Assembly: GCA_937928635.1 (NCBI GenBank)
Contig: CALFWM010000008.1
Location: 62,001-126,000 of the forward strand
Length of the DNA: 64,000 bases
Direction: 5' to 3'
DNA from: an uncultured Sulfitobacter sp.
GTDB lineage: Bacteria > Pseudomonadota > Alphaproteobacteria > Rhodobacterales > Rhodobacteraceae
The notes under the pieces are model-generated. The model was given only the letters and a program-made list of their open reading frames with translations, did no database searches and was not told the origin of the DNA. The position numbers were made by a program, and so were the translations under genes. Position 1 is the stretch's first letter; each line of letters starts with the position of its first letter. Positions 34,376 through 44,820 of the stretch are shown piece by piece.

Positions 34376-35374
34376 TCAGCGTTGCGCGCCCAGCATGGCC
34401 AGTCGGATAAAGGCGCGTTCCACCAAGGCCAGCGCGGGGGCGTTTTGCCCGGCGGATCGCAGGGTCAGGTCGGTATCGGTCAGCACGGTCAGCGCCGTTT
34501 CCAGCTTTGCCGCGCCCCAGCTTTTGGCCTGTCGTTGTGCGCGGTCACGGTCGCGCACGCCCCAGATCGGCGCGCCGGGGTTGGCGGCAATGCGGTAAAG
34601 CGTGCGAAAATGCCGGGTGGCCATGATGGTGAGCGTCACAGCGTTCACGCCCTGGGCCTGAAGTTTGCTCATCACCGGGCCGATGTCACCCGCGCGGGCC
34701 TCGGCCACCACGTGCAGAATGTCATCGACATCGGCCTCTGTGGAGGTGGGCGCACAGGCGGCAATGTCATTAGCGCTCAGCGTTGTGGTGTCCCCCATCT
34801 TGTAAAGCGTCAGTTTTTCGAGGGTCTGGCGAAAATCGCCGGGATCAATGGCGCGGGCCAGATCGGTGAGCGCCGCCATGGCATCGGGTTCTGGTGAGAG
34901 CCTGGCCTGACCCAACAGAAGTTCAATTTCGGCGCGGTCCGGTGGGGTGTCGTAGATCGCGGCGGCATAGGCCTCGCGGTGGCCCTCAAACGCCTTGAGC
35001 ACTTTTGAGGTTTTTTTCAGATCGCCCGCACTGACCACAATCTGCGCGTCCCCCGGTTGCCAATCGGCCAGCGTGTCGATCAGGATTTTGGCAATGTTGT
35101 CGTTGGCATCCTCCACAAACGCCGCGCGCGGCCCGGGAAAAAACCCCACGGCCTTGATCGCATCCAGCAGCATCGCGGGGTCGCGGCGCAGCTCTGCGGC
35201 GGGCATCCGGGTCAGGCGCATTTCCTCTTCGGCGTTTGGCCCTAGCAGGTTTTTCAAAAATTCCTGACGTTTGAGGGCGACGCGCATCGCGTCACTGCCA
35301 TAGATCAGCAACCCAAGTTTGCCCGGATCAGGCCGCGCGAAATAGGCGTTTGCATCACGCGGGCCGAGTTTCAT
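34376..35374 (-). CDS. holA: DNA polymerase III delta subunit
   Basis: A 332-residue clamp-loader subunit. The N-terminal region (LLIYGSDAMRVALKRQEFLK, then LTRMPAAELRRDPAMLLDAI) and the AAA-like central part with GDAQIVVSAGDLKKTSKVLK match the HolA fold; the C-terminal helices (MATRHFRTLYRIA) end in the collar region. It opens the beta clamp. Located after lptE with a 4-base overlap (ATGA), the usual leuS-lptE-holA order. Confidence 0.93.
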   Translation of the reverse strand: MKLGPRDANAYFARPDPGKLGLLIYGSDAMRVALKRQEFLKNLLGPNAEEEMRLTRMPAAELRRDPAMLLDAIKAVGFFPGPRAAFVEDANDNIAKILIDTLADWQPGDAQIVVSAGDLKKTSKVLKAFEGHREAYAAAIYDTPPDRAEIELLLGQARLSPEPDAMAALTDLARAIDPGDFRQTLEKLTLYKMGDTTTLSANDIAACAPTSTEADVDDILHVVAEARAGDIGPVMSKLQAQGVNAVTLTIMATRHFRTLYRIAANPGAPIWGVRDRDRAQRQAKSWGAAKLETALTVLTDTDLTLRSAGQNAPALALVERAFIRLAMLGAQR

Positions 35375-35850
35375 GAAAGATCAGTGGCAATCAGCCGCGT
35401 CACGATTTGATCCGCGATGATGGTCATCAGACGTTCCTGCGCATCCTTTTCCGCCGCCAGCGTCGCCACGGTGGTGCCAGTTGTGGAATAGCCGGTGAAA
35501 TTTTCGACTTCCCCTGAGGTGACGACATTGCCCGTGTTCAAATCGCGCAGGGCGTATTCCACGGTTGCCAGCAGGTCAAAACGCTCGGTATTGCCTTCTG
35601 AGTCAATCGCAAGCCCCTCTTCGCGTGTCTTGATGGTCAGCGAAAGCCCATAGGCGGCAGGGTTGGCGCGGCCCAAGCGCTCCTCAAGTGCGCGGGTTAG
35701 CAGGAAGCCAAAGCGTTCCTCCGGTTCATCCACCAAAACGCGGTTTTGCAGCGCGCGGCCCGTGCCACCGGGGCCATAAACGGGCTGAAACCCGCATGCC
35801 GCCAGCGTCAGAGGGGCCAGCAGTAGGGCACGTCTGTTAAGCAACGACAT
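35371..35850 (-). CDS. lptE: LPS-assembly lipoprotein LptE
   Basis: A 159-residue outer-membrane lipoprotein that forms the plug of the LptD translocon. The leader [20 protein letters not shown] contains the lipobox LAAC, and mature residues [20 protein letters not shown] are typical of the family. Overlaps leuS by 14 bases and holA by 4, so the three genes form one operon. Confidence 0.92.
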   Translation of the reverse strand: MSLLNRRALLLAPLTLAACGFQPVYGPGGTGRALQNRVLVDEPEERFGFLLTRALEERLGRANPAAYGLSLTIKTREEGLAIDSEGNTERFDLLATVEYALRDLNTGNVVTSGEVENFTGYSTTGTTVATLAAEKDAQERLMTIIADQIVTRLIATDLS

Positions 35851-38398
35851 TCACAATCCGTCCCGGCACAACAATCACCTTTTTGGGTGCAGCACCATCA
35901 AGGGTGCGCACCACAGCTTCGTTGGCAAGGGCAATTTTTTCAACCTCTTCTTTTGGAAGGTCCGCCGCCACCTGAATCTCCGCGCGCCGTTTGCCGTTGA
36001 TCTGGATCGGCATGGTGATGGTGTCATCCACCATCATGGCCGCGTCCGCCTGTGGCCAGGGGGTGGTCACGATCAGACCTTCACCACCCTGACGTGCCCA
36101 GATATCTTCGGCCAGATGCGGGGTCATGGGGGACATCAGCTTGGCCAGTGTCATCACGGCTTCGCGCCGTGCGGCATGCCCGGCCTTTGATTTTTGCAAG
36201 GTGGCGGTAAAAGCATAAAGTTTGGCGATGGCTGCGTTAAAGCCAAAGCTCTCCACGCCCATGGTCACGTCGTGGATGGTTTTGTGCATGGCGCGCAGCA
36301 GATCATCATCGCCGGTCCCGGTGGCTCCTTCACTCATCGCAGCCACGCGTTCGCTCAGGTTCCAAACGCGGCCAAGATGTTTAAACGCGGCCTCGGCCCC
36401 GGAAGCGGTCCATTCCACGTCCCGTTCGGGGGGCGAATCAGACAGGACAAACCAACGGGCTGTATCCGCGCCGTAGTTTGAGATGATGTTAAGCGGGTCC
36501 ACCACATTGTTCTTGGATTTGGACATTTTGGCGGAGGGGATGACCTCAACCTCCTGCCCGGTTTCGATCAGGAATGCCTTGCCGTCACGCACCTCAACCT
36601 CTTCGGGGTAGTGAAAGGTTAGGCGACCGTCTTGCCGAGGGGTCTGATAAATCGCATGCGTCACCATCCCTTGGGTAAAGAGCGCATCAAAGGGTTCCGG
36701 TGTGCCCTGTGGAAAATGCCTGGTGATCTGCATCGCGCGCGAAAAGAAGCGCGCATAAAGCAGGTGCAGGATCGCGTGCTCAATCCCGCCGATGTATTGA
36801 TCGACGTTCATCCAATACTGTGCATCCGCATCCACCGTTGGCGTGTCGGCGCGGGGGGCCGTGAAGCGTGCGAAATACCACGACGAATCGACAAAGGTGT
36901 CCATTGTATCGGTTTCGCGCTTTGCCTCTGCGCCACACGCCGGGCAGGCACAGTCGCGCCACGTCGGGTGGCGGTCCAGCGGGTTACCGGGCACGTCAAA
37001 GGTCACGTCATAGGGCAGTTCAACCGGCAGGTTTTCTTTCTTTTCGGGCACCACACCGCAGGCATCACAATGCACGACAGGGATAGGGCAGCCCCAATAG
37101 CGTTGGCGGCTCAACCCCCAATCGCGCAGGCGGAATTTGGTGACGCTCTGGCCCACGCCGTTGGCCTCACAAAATGCAATTGCGGCGTCGATGGCCTCAT
37201 TCCCGGTCTGCCATGCGTCACCTGCGAAACCACGGTTGTAGAACACCTTGTCGGTTTTGGGGGGCACATAGGCCTGCGCCAGCACCTCATCTGCATCCGC
37301 GTCGGGCAGATAGGTCGAGATGATCGGCAACCCGTATTTGGTGGCAAATCCAAAGTCGCGTTCATCATGTGCAGGGCAACCAAAGATCGCGCCGGTGCCG
37401 TAGTCCATCAGGATGAAGTTTGCGATATAAACCGGCAGTTCATGGGCGGTATCAAAGGGGTGGCGCACGGTGATACCTGTATCAAAGCCCAGTTTTTCCG
37501 CTGTCTCAATCGCCTCTTCGGTGGTGCCGCCCTTGCGACATTCGGCGTTAAAGGCGGCAACCTCGGGGTTGTCCCGCTCCAACACTTTGGCAAGTGGGTG
37601 GTCCGGCGAGATCCCGACAAAGGATGCGCCGAGCAAGGTGTCGGGGCGTGTGGTGTAGACCTCGATCTTGTCATGACCACCGGGCGCATCCACGGTGGAA
37701 AACGCAAACTGCAAACCGCGGGATTTACCAATCCAGTTGGCTTGCATCAGTTTGACCTTGGCTGGCCAATTGTCGAGCGTATCAAGTGCTGCCAGCAGTT
37801 CATCGGAATAATCCGATATCTTGAAAAACCACTGCGTCAGCTCGCGCCGTTCGACCAATGCGCCAGACCGCCAGCCGCGTCCGGCCTCAACCTGTTCGTT
37901 GGCCAACACAGTCATATCGACCGGATCCCAGTTCACGATGGCGTTCTTGCGGTAGACCAGACCGGCCTCAAGAAAATCGAGGAACAGCGCTTGTTGCTGC
38001 CCGTAATATCCCGGGTGGCAGGTGGCAATCTCGCGCGACCAATCAATCGACAGGCCCAGCGGTTTCATCTGCTCTTTCATGTCCGCGATGTTCTTGTAGG
38101 TCCAATCGGCGGGGTGTCCGCCAATGGCCATCGCGGCATTTTCTGCGGGCATGCCAAAGGCGTCCCAGCCCATTGGGTGCAGCACGTTGTGCCCGGTTGC
38201 GATCTTGTAGCGTGCGATCACATCCCCCAGCGTATAATTGCGCACATGTCCCATGTGGATGCGCCCGGAGGGGTAAGGAAACATCTCCAGCACATAGTAC
38301 TTTGGCTTGTCTGGCGTACGCAGGGCTTTGAACACAGCGTCTTTATCCCAGGCCTGTTGCCAGCGGGCTTCGATTTCTGCGGGGGAGTAACGGGACAT
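35837..38398 (-). CDS. leuS: Leucyl-tRNA synthetase
   Basis: An 853-residue class I synthetase. The HIGH motif is in [20 protein letters not shown] and [12 protein letters not shown] provides the KMSKS loop. The zinc-binding and editing domains lie between ([14 protein letters not shown], then [15 protein letters not shown] editing-site region). ATG 38398 has AAGG nine bases upstream; the ATG at 38419 is an alternative. First gene of the leuS-lptE-holA operon. Confidence 0.97.
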   Translation of the reverse strand: MSRYSPAEIEARWQQAWDKDAVFKALRTPDKPKYYVLEMFPYPSGRIHMGHVRNYTLGDVIARYKIATGHNVLHPMGWDAFGMPAENAAMAIGGHPADWTYKNIADMKEQMKPLGLSIDWSREIATCHPGYYGQQQALFLDFLEAGLVYRKNAIVNWDPVDMTVLANEQVEAGRGWRSGALVERRELTQWFFKISDYSDELLAALDTLDNWPAKVKLMQANWIGKSRGLQFAFSTVDAPGGHDKIEVYTTRPDTLLGASFVGISPDHPLAKVLERDNPEVAAFNAECRKGGTTEEAIETAEKLGFDTGITVRHPFDTAHELPVYIANFILMDYGTGAIFGCPAHDERDFGFATKYGLPIISTYLPDADADEVLAQAYVPPKTDKVFYNRGFAGDAWQTGNEAIDAAIAFCEANGVGQSVTKFRLRDWGLSRQRYWGCPIPVVHCDACGVVPEKKENLPVELPYDVTFDVPGNPLDRHPTWRDCACPACGAEAKRETDTMDTFVDSSWYFARFTAPRADTPTVDADAQYWMNVDQYIGGIEHAILHLLYARFFSRAMQITRHFPQGTPEPFDALFTQGMVTHAIYQTPRQDGRLTFHYPEEVEVRDGKAFLIETGQEVEVIPSAKMSKSKNNVVDPLNIISNYGADTARWFVLSDSPPERDVEWTASGAEAAFKHLGRVWNLSERVAAMSEGATGTGDDDLLRAMHKTIHDVTMGVESFGFNAAIAKLYAFTATLQKSKAGHAARREAVMTLAKLMSPMTPHLAEDIWARQGGEGLIVTTPWPQADAAMMVDDTITMPIQINGKRRAEIQVAADLPKEEVEKIALANEAVVRTLDGAAPKKVIVVPGRIVNVVA

Positions 38399-38481
38399 CG
38401 GGGGTAGCCTTATTAACATGAAAACGCCGGGCTGTTTTACTCACAGGGCCCGGCGTTGAAAGAGGGAGAGGGGAATGGGCC

Positions 38482-38991
38482 CTAAAATCTGTTGTCAGAC
38501 ACGCGTATTTCGCGGGCGCGCGATAGGATGGCGTCTTCGACTGCGCGGGCGGTTGCCGCGCTGACCGGGCGACCGTTACGGGTTTGCAGGGCCACGTTCA
38601 GGGAACGCGCATCAAGGGCGGGATCATCAATCAACACTGTCGCGCGATAGGACTGTCCGCCACCCGGCGGCGTGCCAAAGCCCGTGACGATCACACCGGT
38701 GAACGGATCAATGGATTGCACGGGCAGAAAGTTAAGCACTTCAAGCGAGGCGCTCCACAGGTATTTGTTGACGGAGATACGTGTGTCGGCCGGTGCCCTG
38801 TTGAAAAGGTCGAAAATCGAAGCCCTGTTTTCAGGGTTGGTTTCGACGTTGTCGGGGTTGGTCGATTCGAATCTTTGCCGGGGAGCAGAATCGTCGTTGC
38901 CGTTGTCGATACCCCGTGATCCGCCACAAGCGCTCAGCAGTCCGACCAACGCAGCAGTCATCGCAAACTTGTATATTGGGGTCCTGCCCAT
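38482..38991 (-). CDS. DUF3576 lipoprotein
   Basis: A 169-residue putative lipoprotein. The leader MGRTPIYKFAMTAALVGLLSAC has the lipobox Cys at residue 22. The DUF3576 core reads FNRAPADTRISVNKYLWSAS, LPVQSIDPFTGVIVTGFGTP and SYRATVLIDDPALDARSLNV. The family is found next to leuS in many alphaproteobacteria and its function is unknown; inferred to act in the envelope. AGGAGC lies before the ATG. Confidence 0.88.
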   Translation of the reverse strand: MGRTPIYKFAMTAALVGLLSACGGSRGIDNGNDDSAPRQRFESTNPDNVETNPENRASIFDLFNRAPADTRISVNKYLWSASLEVLNFLPVQSIDPFTGVIVTGFGTPPGGGQSYRATVLIDDPALDARSLNVALQTRNGRPVSAATARAVEDAILSRAREIRVSDNRF

Positions 38992-39292
38992 AACCGACGC
39001 TCCTAGCCTCTTTTTTTGCAACATCTACCCAAGCATAGCCGTATGGGCAAGGTTTATTGGGCTCTCGCGGTCTCTAGTCAACGGCAGCTTTAAAGAAGGC
39101 AGTCAGGAATTCCGAGATGGGTGGCGAAACCGCCTGAATTTTGACTGTGGCAAAGCTGCACCAATAAAACGGGCAATAACGTGATCAGGTGCAGTGTCCT
39201 TGCATTGGCGTGGTGATTAAAGGCATTGCTTTACTCGTACCCCGTTCGGATTACCCGGATTGGGCATCGTTTAACAATCCGAGGGAAAACTC
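38992..39292 (+). other. 301-base leader region before the porin gene
   Basis: Contains the promoters of the divergent DUF3576 gene and the porin. I saw no confident -35/-10 pair or hairpin of strength; GAGGG at 39281-39285 is the porin ribosome binding site. No open frame in it looks like a gene. Confidence 0.4.
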
Positions 39293-40243
39293 ATGAAAAA
39301 CGTTCTCTTCGCTACAGCAGCCTTGGCCGCAGGTAGCTTGACAATGCCAACGGTTGCGAGCGCACAAAGCGTTTCCGCCGGCAACGCAGACATCACTCTG
39401 GGCGGTTACGCTCGTTTCGGTGTTGGTTACGACGAAGACCGTGCTGAAGAAACCATCATCATCAGCCGCTTCCGTCTGAACATCAACGCAGCAGTTGAAA
39501 CAGACAACGGCATCCGTTTCGCCGCCACCGTACGTGGTGAGTCCAACGAAAACGCCGATGGTACAGCTGGTTCCTTGGCATTTGGTGGCGCACGCTTCCA
39601 GGTATCCTCCGGCGGCTTCCGTCTGCGTGTTGGTAACATCTCCGGCGTATTCGACGATGGTTCCACAATCCGTCCATTCGCTGACACAGGCCTCGAAGGC
39701 ACAATCGGCATGGTAAGCTCCTTCGGCTTCCCTGGCCCAGCATTCGGTGTCGGTTCCGATAACAACGGTATCCTGGCGAACTACGAAATCGGTGATTTCA
39801 AAGTTGCGGCTTCTTACGTTGCTGACAACCAGAACGTTGATGGTGTCGAGGACATGCAGATCGGTGTTGGTTACGCTTTCGGTAACTACAACGTTGGCGC
39901 AGTTTACGGTAACTCCGACGACGGCGTGAACGACGATGATTACTGGTTGTTGTCTTTCGACGGTTCTGTCGGTGACTTTGGCTTCAACGCTGTTGTTGGT
40001 GAGAACGACATTAACTCCGACGACACAGCCTACGGTTTCCGCGTAGACTATGACATCAGCTCCTCCACAAACATTCAGTTTGTATACAACGGCGGCGGTG
40101 TTGCGGATCTGCCAGGCAATGACGACGGTGTTGCAATCGGCTTCACGCACCAGCTGGGTGCAGGCGCACGTATTCAGGGCTTCATCGGCCAGGACAACTC
40201 CGGCAGCACACGTGCCGACCTGGGTGTTCGCTTCAACTTCTAA
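39293..40243 (+). CDS. Outer-membrane porin
   Basis: A 316-residue beta-barrel porin. Signal peptide MKNVLFATAALAAGSLTMPT, cleavage after ASA; mature protein begins QSVSAGNADITLGGYARFGV and alternates hydrophobic/aromatic strands with acidic loops, ending in the outer-membrane sorting residue Phe (VRFNF). The family is the Rhodobacteraceae general porin (Rhodobacter capsulatus type), forming trimeric pores for small solutes. Codon use differs from neighbours: GTT, GGT, GCA, ACA and AAC are much preferred, consistent with very high expression. Ends with a strong terminator. Confidence 0.93.
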   Translation: MKNVLFATAALAAGSLTMPTVASAQSVSAGNADITLGGYARFGVGYDEDRAEETIIISRFRLNINAAVETDNGIRFAATVRGESNENADGTAGSLAFGGARFQVSSGGFRLRVGNISGVFDDGSTIRPFADTGLEGTIGMVSSFGFPGPAFGVGSDNNGILANYEIGDFKVAASYVADNQNVDGVEDMQIGVGYAFGNYNVGAVYGNSDDGVNDDDYWLLSFDGSVGDFGFNAVVGENDINSDDTAYGFRVDYDISSSTNIQFVYNGGGVADLPGNDDGVAIGFTHQLGAGARIQGFIGQDNSGSTRADLGVRFNF

Positions 40244-40268
40244 GTTGATCTGAACAACCTAACAGATT

Positions 40269-40300
40269 GGGGCAGGCCATTGGTCTGCCCCTTTTCTTTT
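40269..40300 (+). terminator. Terminator of the porin gene
   Basis: GGGGCAGGCC (40269-40278), loop ATT, GGTCTGCCCC (40282-40291), then TTTTCTTTT. Begins 26 bases after the porin stop. Confidence 0.92.
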
Positions 40301-40330
40301 GCGCACGGCTTCTGCTATCTCGCGGCCAGA

Positions 40331-40427
40331 GCGTTTTCGAAAAGACCTGCGTACCCCGACACTGCCTGACATCAGAGGATTGGGCATCTTGGGTGAAAAG
40401 CACCATTCCAAGTGAATTCGAAAACGC
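40331..40427. repeat. Eleven-base inverted repeat flanking 75 bases
   Basis: GCGTTTTCGAA at 40331-40341 and its exact complement TTCGAAAACGC at 40417-40427, in the leader of the yggS gene, 25 bases before its start. Could form a long-range stem or be two opposed binding sites. Confidence 0.5.
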
Positions 40428-40452
40428 GATAAACTTGCGGAGGGCCAAGAAC

Positions 40453-41106
40453 ATGACGTTGCGCGAAATTTCATCCCTGATGGCACAAGCGGAAACCGCG
40501 GCAGGGCGTGCGGCAGGGTCTGTCACACTCATCGCGGTCAGTAAGGTTCAGCCGAATGAACGTGTCAAAGCCGTTCTGGACGAAGGGCACCGCACCTTTG
40601 GTGAAAACAAGGTGCAGGAAGCGGCAGGGAAATGGCCAGAGTTCAAACAACAGTTTGCGGGCGTTGACCTGCATCTGATCGGGCCTTTGCAATCCAACAA
40701 AACCCGCGCCGCGATGGAGCTGTTTGATGCGATTCATACGGTTGACCGCCCCAAGCTGGCCAAATCCATCGCCCGCCTTGCCCAAGAGATGGGTCATTGC
40801 CCGGAATTGTTCATTCAGGTGAACACCGGTGAAGAAGAGCAGAAAGCAGGCGTTTTGCCCGCTGAAACGGATGCGTTTATCACAGAATGCCAATCCATGG
40901 ACCTGCCCGTCACAGGGTTGATGTGCATCCCCCCTGTCAATGAAGAGCCTGCACTCCATTTTGCTCTGCTGGCGAAAATTGCAGCGCGAAATGGGCTCAG
41001 GGGTCTTTCCATGGGCATGAGCAGTGATTTCGAGCGCGCCATTGCACTTGGGGCCACCCATATCCGGGTCGGCTCAGCAATCTTTGGTCAGCGGGTTCCG
41101 GCTTAG
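40453..41106 (+). CDS. YggS-family pyridoxal phosphate homeostasis protein
   Basis: A 217-residue PLP-binding protein. The PLP lysine is in LIAVSKVQPNERVKAVLDEG, followed by FGENKVQEAAGKW, HLIGPLQSNKTR and the C-terminal GLSMGMSSDFERAIALGATH and RVGSAIFG. It binds and delivers PLP and has no known catalytic reaction. ATG at 40453 follows GGAGGG by nine bases; the frame starting earlier overlaps the porin terminator. Stops overlap with the convergent L,D-transpeptidase gene by 4 bases. Confidence 0.93.
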   Translation: MTLREISSLMAQAETAAGRAAGSVTLIAVSKVQPNERVKAVLDEGHRTFGENKVQEAAGKWPEFKQQFAGVDLHLIGPLQSNKTRAAMELFDAIHTVDRPKLAKSIARLAQEMGHCPELFIQVNTGEEEQKAGVLPAETDAFITECQSMDLPVTGLMCIPPVNEEPALHFALLAKIAARNGLRGLSMGMSSDFERAIALGATHIRVGSAIFGQRVPA

Positions 41107-41597
41107 CGCACAATCAAACGCGTGTCTGGCCTGAGCGCGCGCGCGATATGGTGCAGATTATCCCGACTTAAGGCAATGCAGCCTTCGGTCGGATATCCGG
41201 GTCGGCGCCATTGATGGATAAAAATCGCAGACCCCCGGCCCGCCACGGCGTTGGGCCAGTTCCAATCCGTCACAATCACCAGATCATAGAGCGGATCCGC
41301 CCGCCGCAGGCATTCGTGGCTGTGGCGATAAGGTGCACGCACCAACTGATTGTAGTCCGGGGCATCGGGTGCATCTGACCACAAATCGGCAGGTCCGATG
41401 GGTGCTGCCCAGAACGTCGGGCAGGCAAGGCGGTCCGGACGATAGAGCATGCCAACAATCCGGTGTACGCCGCGCGGGGTGGCACCATCCCCCTCCGCCT
41501 TTTGGTCGCTGATCCCACCCTTGCCGATGCTACAGGGAAACATCCGCCCCTGAAACCGCAGGCCCACGGGGGTCAGGACCAGATCATCTGGGGTCAC
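41103..41597 (-). CDS. L,D-transpeptidase (YkuD) family protein
   Basis: A 164-residue protein. The catalytic motif [20 protein letters not shown] contains the conserved His and the nucleophilic Cys. Other YkuD features include [20 protein letters not shown] and [10 protein letters not shown]. Such enzymes form 3-3 crosslinks or attach lipoproteins in peptidoglycan. No signal peptide is evident, unusual for a periplasmic enzyme; it may be a cytosolic relative. Start overlaps the ribA stop (ATGA). Confidence 0.85.
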   Translation of the reverse strand: MTPDDLVLTPVGLRFQGRMFPCSIGKGGISDQKAEGDGATPRGVHRIVGMLYRPDRLACPTFWAAPIGPADLWSDAPDAPDYNQLVRAPYRHSHECLRRADPLYDLVIVTDWNWPNAVAGRGSAIFIHQWRRPGYPTEGCIALSRDNLHHIARALRPDTRLIVR

Positions 41598-42682
41598 AGC
41601 AGATGCCCGGATTTCGCGGCCTTTGTCGCCAGATAGGCGCGGTTGTGATCGTTTTCGCCAACCATCAGCGGCACACGTGCGCTGACGGCAACGCCACTGG
41701 CACGCATCATTTCGACCTTGCGCGGGTTGTTGGTCAGCAGACGCACATCGGAGAATCCCATGGATTTCAGAATATCAGCGCCAAGGCGAAAATCGCGTTC
41801 GTCGTCCTCAAAACCAAGCCTATGGTTGGCCTCGACCGTGTCAAACCCCTGATCCTGAAGGGAATAGGCGCGCATTTTGTTGGCCAGCCCAATCCCGCGA
41901 CCCTCTTGATTGAGGTACAAGAGCACACCGCTCCCCTCGGCACCCATCTGCGCAAGGGCGGCACGCAACTGTGGGCCGCAATCGCATTTCAGGCTCCCCA
42001 TCAGGTCACCGGTAAAGCAGGCGGAGTGCAATCGGGCCAAAACGGGCGCGGCCCGGTCCGGGCGGCCCACCTCAATCGCATAATGTTCTTCGCCGCCATC
42101 TTCGGGGCGGTAAATATGCAGACGGCCGGCTTGTGAAACCTCCAGCGGCAAACGTGCATTAACCACCGGGTGCAGGGGGCTGCGTGCGCTTAGGGCCGGG
42201 GCTGCCATCGCCAGGTCCAAGGCTGTTAATCCATGTGTGGCGGCAAATTGCGCTGCATCTGCCAGTTCCAAAACTACAACAGCAGGCAACAATCGTGCGG
42301 CCTTTGCCAGATCAAGGGCGGCCTCATAGGCGCTGACGTCCCCGCCGCGGGCGCAGGCAAACGGGCCTTTCATCGGGGTGCGCAGGTCACCGGCGGGGTC
42401 CGCAATGCTCTGTACCCAGGCGGGTGTGGCGTCTCCGGGCAGGATCACACGGGCCAACGCGCCATCATAAGTTTGGGCTTTGAGTGTTTGCGCACGGCGC
42501 GCCGTGATCGCCAGCACAGGCGCCCCTCCCAGTGCCAACAAATCTGTCAATCTTTGTGCATTGATCGTCTCTGCCGCCATCACCAAAACGGAGGGCATGC
42601 CGATTAAAACGATCGGAACCCCCATGCGCAGGTCGCCACGCGCACGTGCCAAACGTTCGATTATGTCGGGGGCGAGGGTCAT
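41594..42682 (-). CDS. ribA: GTP cyclohydrolase II
   Basis: A 362-residue enzyme for the first riboflavin step, opening GTP. The C-terminal catalytic domain has zinc ligands in [20 protein letters not shown] and [20 protein letters not shown]. The N-terminal 150 residues look like a degenerate, non-catalytic companion domain lacking obvious DHBP synthase motifs, as seen in some alphaproteobacterial RibA. ATGA overlap with the L,D-transpeptidase gene downstream. Confidence 0.93.
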   Translation of the reverse strand: MTLAPDIIERLARARGDLRMGVPIVLIGMPSVLVMAAETINAQRLTDLLALGGAPVLAITARRAQTLKAQTYDGALARVILPGDATPAWVQSIADPAGDLRTPMKGPFACARGGDVSAYEAALDLAKAARLLPAVVVLELADAAQFAATHGLTALDLAMAAPALSARSPLHPVVNARLPLEVSQAGRLHIYRPEDGGEEHYAIEVGRPDRAAPVLARLHSACFTGDLMGSLKCDCGPQLRAALAQMGAEGSGVLLYLNQEGRGIGLANKMRAYSLQDQGFDTVEANHRLGFEDDERDFRLGADILKSMGFSDVRLLTNNPRKVEMMRASGVAVSARVPLMVGENDHNRAYLATKAAKSGHLL

Positions 42683-42847
42683 TTTGTGTTACAACTCCGG
42701 TCGGATTTTGAAAGATATCTATGCCAGCAGGCACGAAATTGAAACATTTCATGGGCTCACCAACACGAGGCTGTGAGAGAACCGCAGGAAACCTTGTCCA
42801 ACTCGTGATCTAGGCTCATCTAATTATCAACAACGAAAGGAAACACG

Positions 42848-43534
42848 ATGTCTCAGCTGAAAAAGATTCTGCTAGTCGATGATGATGATGACCTCCGCGA
42901 GGCGCTGAGCGAACAGATGATCATGACCGAAGACTTTGATGTTTTTGAGGCCGCCAACGGTGCCGACGCCATGGTCCGCGCCAAAGAGGCCATCTATGAT
43001 CTCGTGATTCTCGATGTGGGCCTGCCAGACACGGATGGCCGCGAGCTGTGCCGCCTGATGCGCAAGCAGGGTGTCAAAAGCCCGATTCTGATGCTGACGG
43101 GTCATGACAGTGACGCCGACACAATCCTTGGTCTGGATGCGGGTGCAAATGACTACGTGTCAAAACCCTTTAAATTTCCGGTGCTTCTGGCCCGTATCCG
43201 TGCCCAGCTGCGCCAGCATGAACAATCTGAGGATGCGGTTTTCCAGCTTGGGCCCTATACTTTCAAGCCATCTATGAAGATGCTGATCGACGAGGCCGAA
43301 AAGAAAATCCGCCTCACGGAAAAAGAAACCAACATCCTGAAATACCTCTATCGGTCAAATGATGGTGTGGTGCCACGCGATGTGCTGCTGCACGAAGTGT
43401 GGGGTTATAACGCCGGTGTAACCACGCACACGCTTGAAACCCACATTTATCGCCTGCGTCAAAAAATTGAACCAGATCCGTCTAACGTTCGCCTTCTTGT
43501 GACCGAATCTGGAGGGTATCGACTTATGGCGTAA
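42848..43534 (+). CDS. OmpR-type response regulator
   Basis: A 228-residue transcription factor with an N-terminal receiver (acidic DDDDD at 11-15, phospho-acceptor Asp56 in LVILDVGLPDTDG, Thr84, Lys106 in YVSKPFKF) and a C-terminal winged helix (LTEKETNILKYLYRS, VWGYNAGVTTHTLETHIYRL, ending GGYRLMA). No kinase gene is adjacent. Well-conserved in roseobacters but target unknown. AAAGGAAAC precedes the ATG. Confidence 0.92.
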   Translation: MSQLKKILLVDDDDDLREALSEQMIMTEDFDVFEAANGADAMVRAKEAIYDLVILDVGLPDTDGRELCRLMRKQGVKSPILMLTGHDSDADTILGLDAGANDYVSKPFKFPVLLARIRAQLRQHEQSEDAVFQLGPYTFKPSMKMLIDEAEKKIRLTEKETNILKYLYRSNDGVVPRDVLLHEVWGYNAGVTTHTLETHIYRLRQKIEPDPSNVRLLVTESGGYRLMA

Positions 43535-43658
43535 CCCGTTTGGGCGATGTGAATCACCTTCGGCTATGCCATTCAAATGGCACTTCTTTCCGGTCGTACA
43601 TTTGAACAGATCCCGACTATTGTGCCCGGGTAAAGGCACATTCCTCCCTGTTGAACTG

Positions 43659-43688
43659 GGCCGGGCCATATGGTCCGGCCATTTTTTT
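43659..43688 (+). terminator. Terminator after the response regulator
   Basis: GGCCGGGCCA (43659-43668) pairs with TGGTCCGGCC (43671-43680) around TA, one G-T pair, then A and seven T. A shorter palindrome TGCCATT-CA-AATGGCA lies upstream at 43567-43582. Confidence 0.88.
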
Positions 43689-43778
43689 GTCTGCACGTTC
43701 GCCGTGACGTTGCGACCCAAGGCTGGTTGTTGCGCGCGCCCTGCGTCATGTTGGGGATAACCCAAGGGAGGCGGCGCG

Positions 43779-44741
43779 ATGAAAAAAGTAATTTATGAAG
43801 CATTCGGAAACCCGGTAGAGGTTCTGAAAGTGGTGGAGCAACCCGCCGCCACGCTGGAACAAGGCCAGGTCCGGGTTGAAGTGCTGCGCGCGCCCATCAA
43901 CCCGTCAGACCTCATTCAGATTTCAGGCAACTACGGCGTCAAACCGCCCTTGCCCGCCGTCGCCGGGAACGAGGGGCTGGGCCGCATCGTGGAGGGTGAG
44001 GGCACAGGCCAGTTGGTGCTGCTGCCAGCGGGGCAGGGTACCTGGGTCACAGAGGTGATTGCAGACCCCCGTCATCTGGTCCCGATGCCAGAGGGTGATT
44101 TGGACCAGCTTTCCATGCTGTTGGTGAACCCGGCCACCGCCTATCTGCTGTTGCAGGATTTTGTGGACCTGCAAGAGGGTGACTGGATCATCCAGTCCGC
44201 AGCAAACTCTGCTGTCGGGGGGTATGTTGTGCAACTGGCCAAAGAGCGCGGTATCAATGTGGTCAACGTCGTGCGGCGCGAAGGCGCGGTTGCCGGTCTC
44301 AAGGAGTTGGGTGCGGATCAGGTGCTGGTGGATAGCCCCGATCTTGCCCAACGGGTTAAAGCCGCAACAGGTGCCAGAATGAAGCTGGCCATTGATGCGG
44401 TTGCCGGTGCCACCTTTGGCCGCTTGGGTGACACGCTGGAACGCGGTGGCACGCTGGTGAATTATGGTGGCATGTCCAATGAACCCTGTCAGGTAGAGGC
44501 AGGTGCGATGATCTTCCGCGACCTGCATGCGCGGGGGTTTTGGCTGGTCAACTGGTTTGAAAGCGCCAGCAACGAGGAACGCATGGCTGTCTATGCCAGC
44601 CTGACCAGATCAGTCCTGTCTGGTGCACTTTATGCGCCGATTGATCGCCATTTCACACTGGATGAAATTGCAGAGGCCGCCAGATATTCATGGGCGGGCA
44701 GCCGGGCGGGCAAGGTGATGATCACGCCCAACGGGCTTTGA
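43779..44741 (+). CDS. MDR-family 2-enoyl reductase-like protein
   Basis: A 320-residue NAD(P)H-dependent oxidoreductase of the medium-chain family without the zinc-binding residues (quinone oxidoreductase/enoyl thioester reductase group). Substrate loop INPSDLIQISGNYGVKPPLP, VAGNEGLGRIVEGEG, and Rossmann motif AANSAVGGYVVQLAKERGIN. Probably reduces a 2-enoyl-thioester or a quinone. GGAGGCGGC lies before the ATG. Confidence 0.87.
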   Translation: MKKVIYEAFGNPVEVLKVVEQPAATLEQGQVRVEVLRAPINPSDLIQISGNYGVKPPLPAVAGNEGLGRIVEGEGTGQLVLLPAGQGTWVTEVIADPRHLVPMPEGDLDQLSMLLVNPATAYLLLQDFVDLQEGDWIIQSAANSAVGGYVVQLAKERGINVVNVVRREGAVAGLKELGADQVLVDSPDLAQRVKAATGARMKLAIDAVAGATFGRLGDTLERGGTLVNYGGMSNEPCQVEAGAMIFRDLHARGFWLVNWFESASNEERMAVYASLTRSVLSGALYAPIDRHFTLDEIAEAARYSWAGSRAGKVMITPNGL

Positions 44742-44820
44742 TCACCCCCCTTGTTTTGCGATGGTACAGGGGGCCAAGGGCGGGTAGGGTGCAGCCTCAA
44801 CTCAGACGAAAGCTGCGCCC

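Noticed and set aside
36632..38407. 591-codon plus-strand open frame
   Set aside because: Antisense to leuS; no start signal and a composition typical of a shadow frame.
39251..40150. 299-codon antisense frame over the porin
   Set aside because: Explained by the porin's strong codon bias; no ribosome site and Cys/Val-rich nonsense composition.
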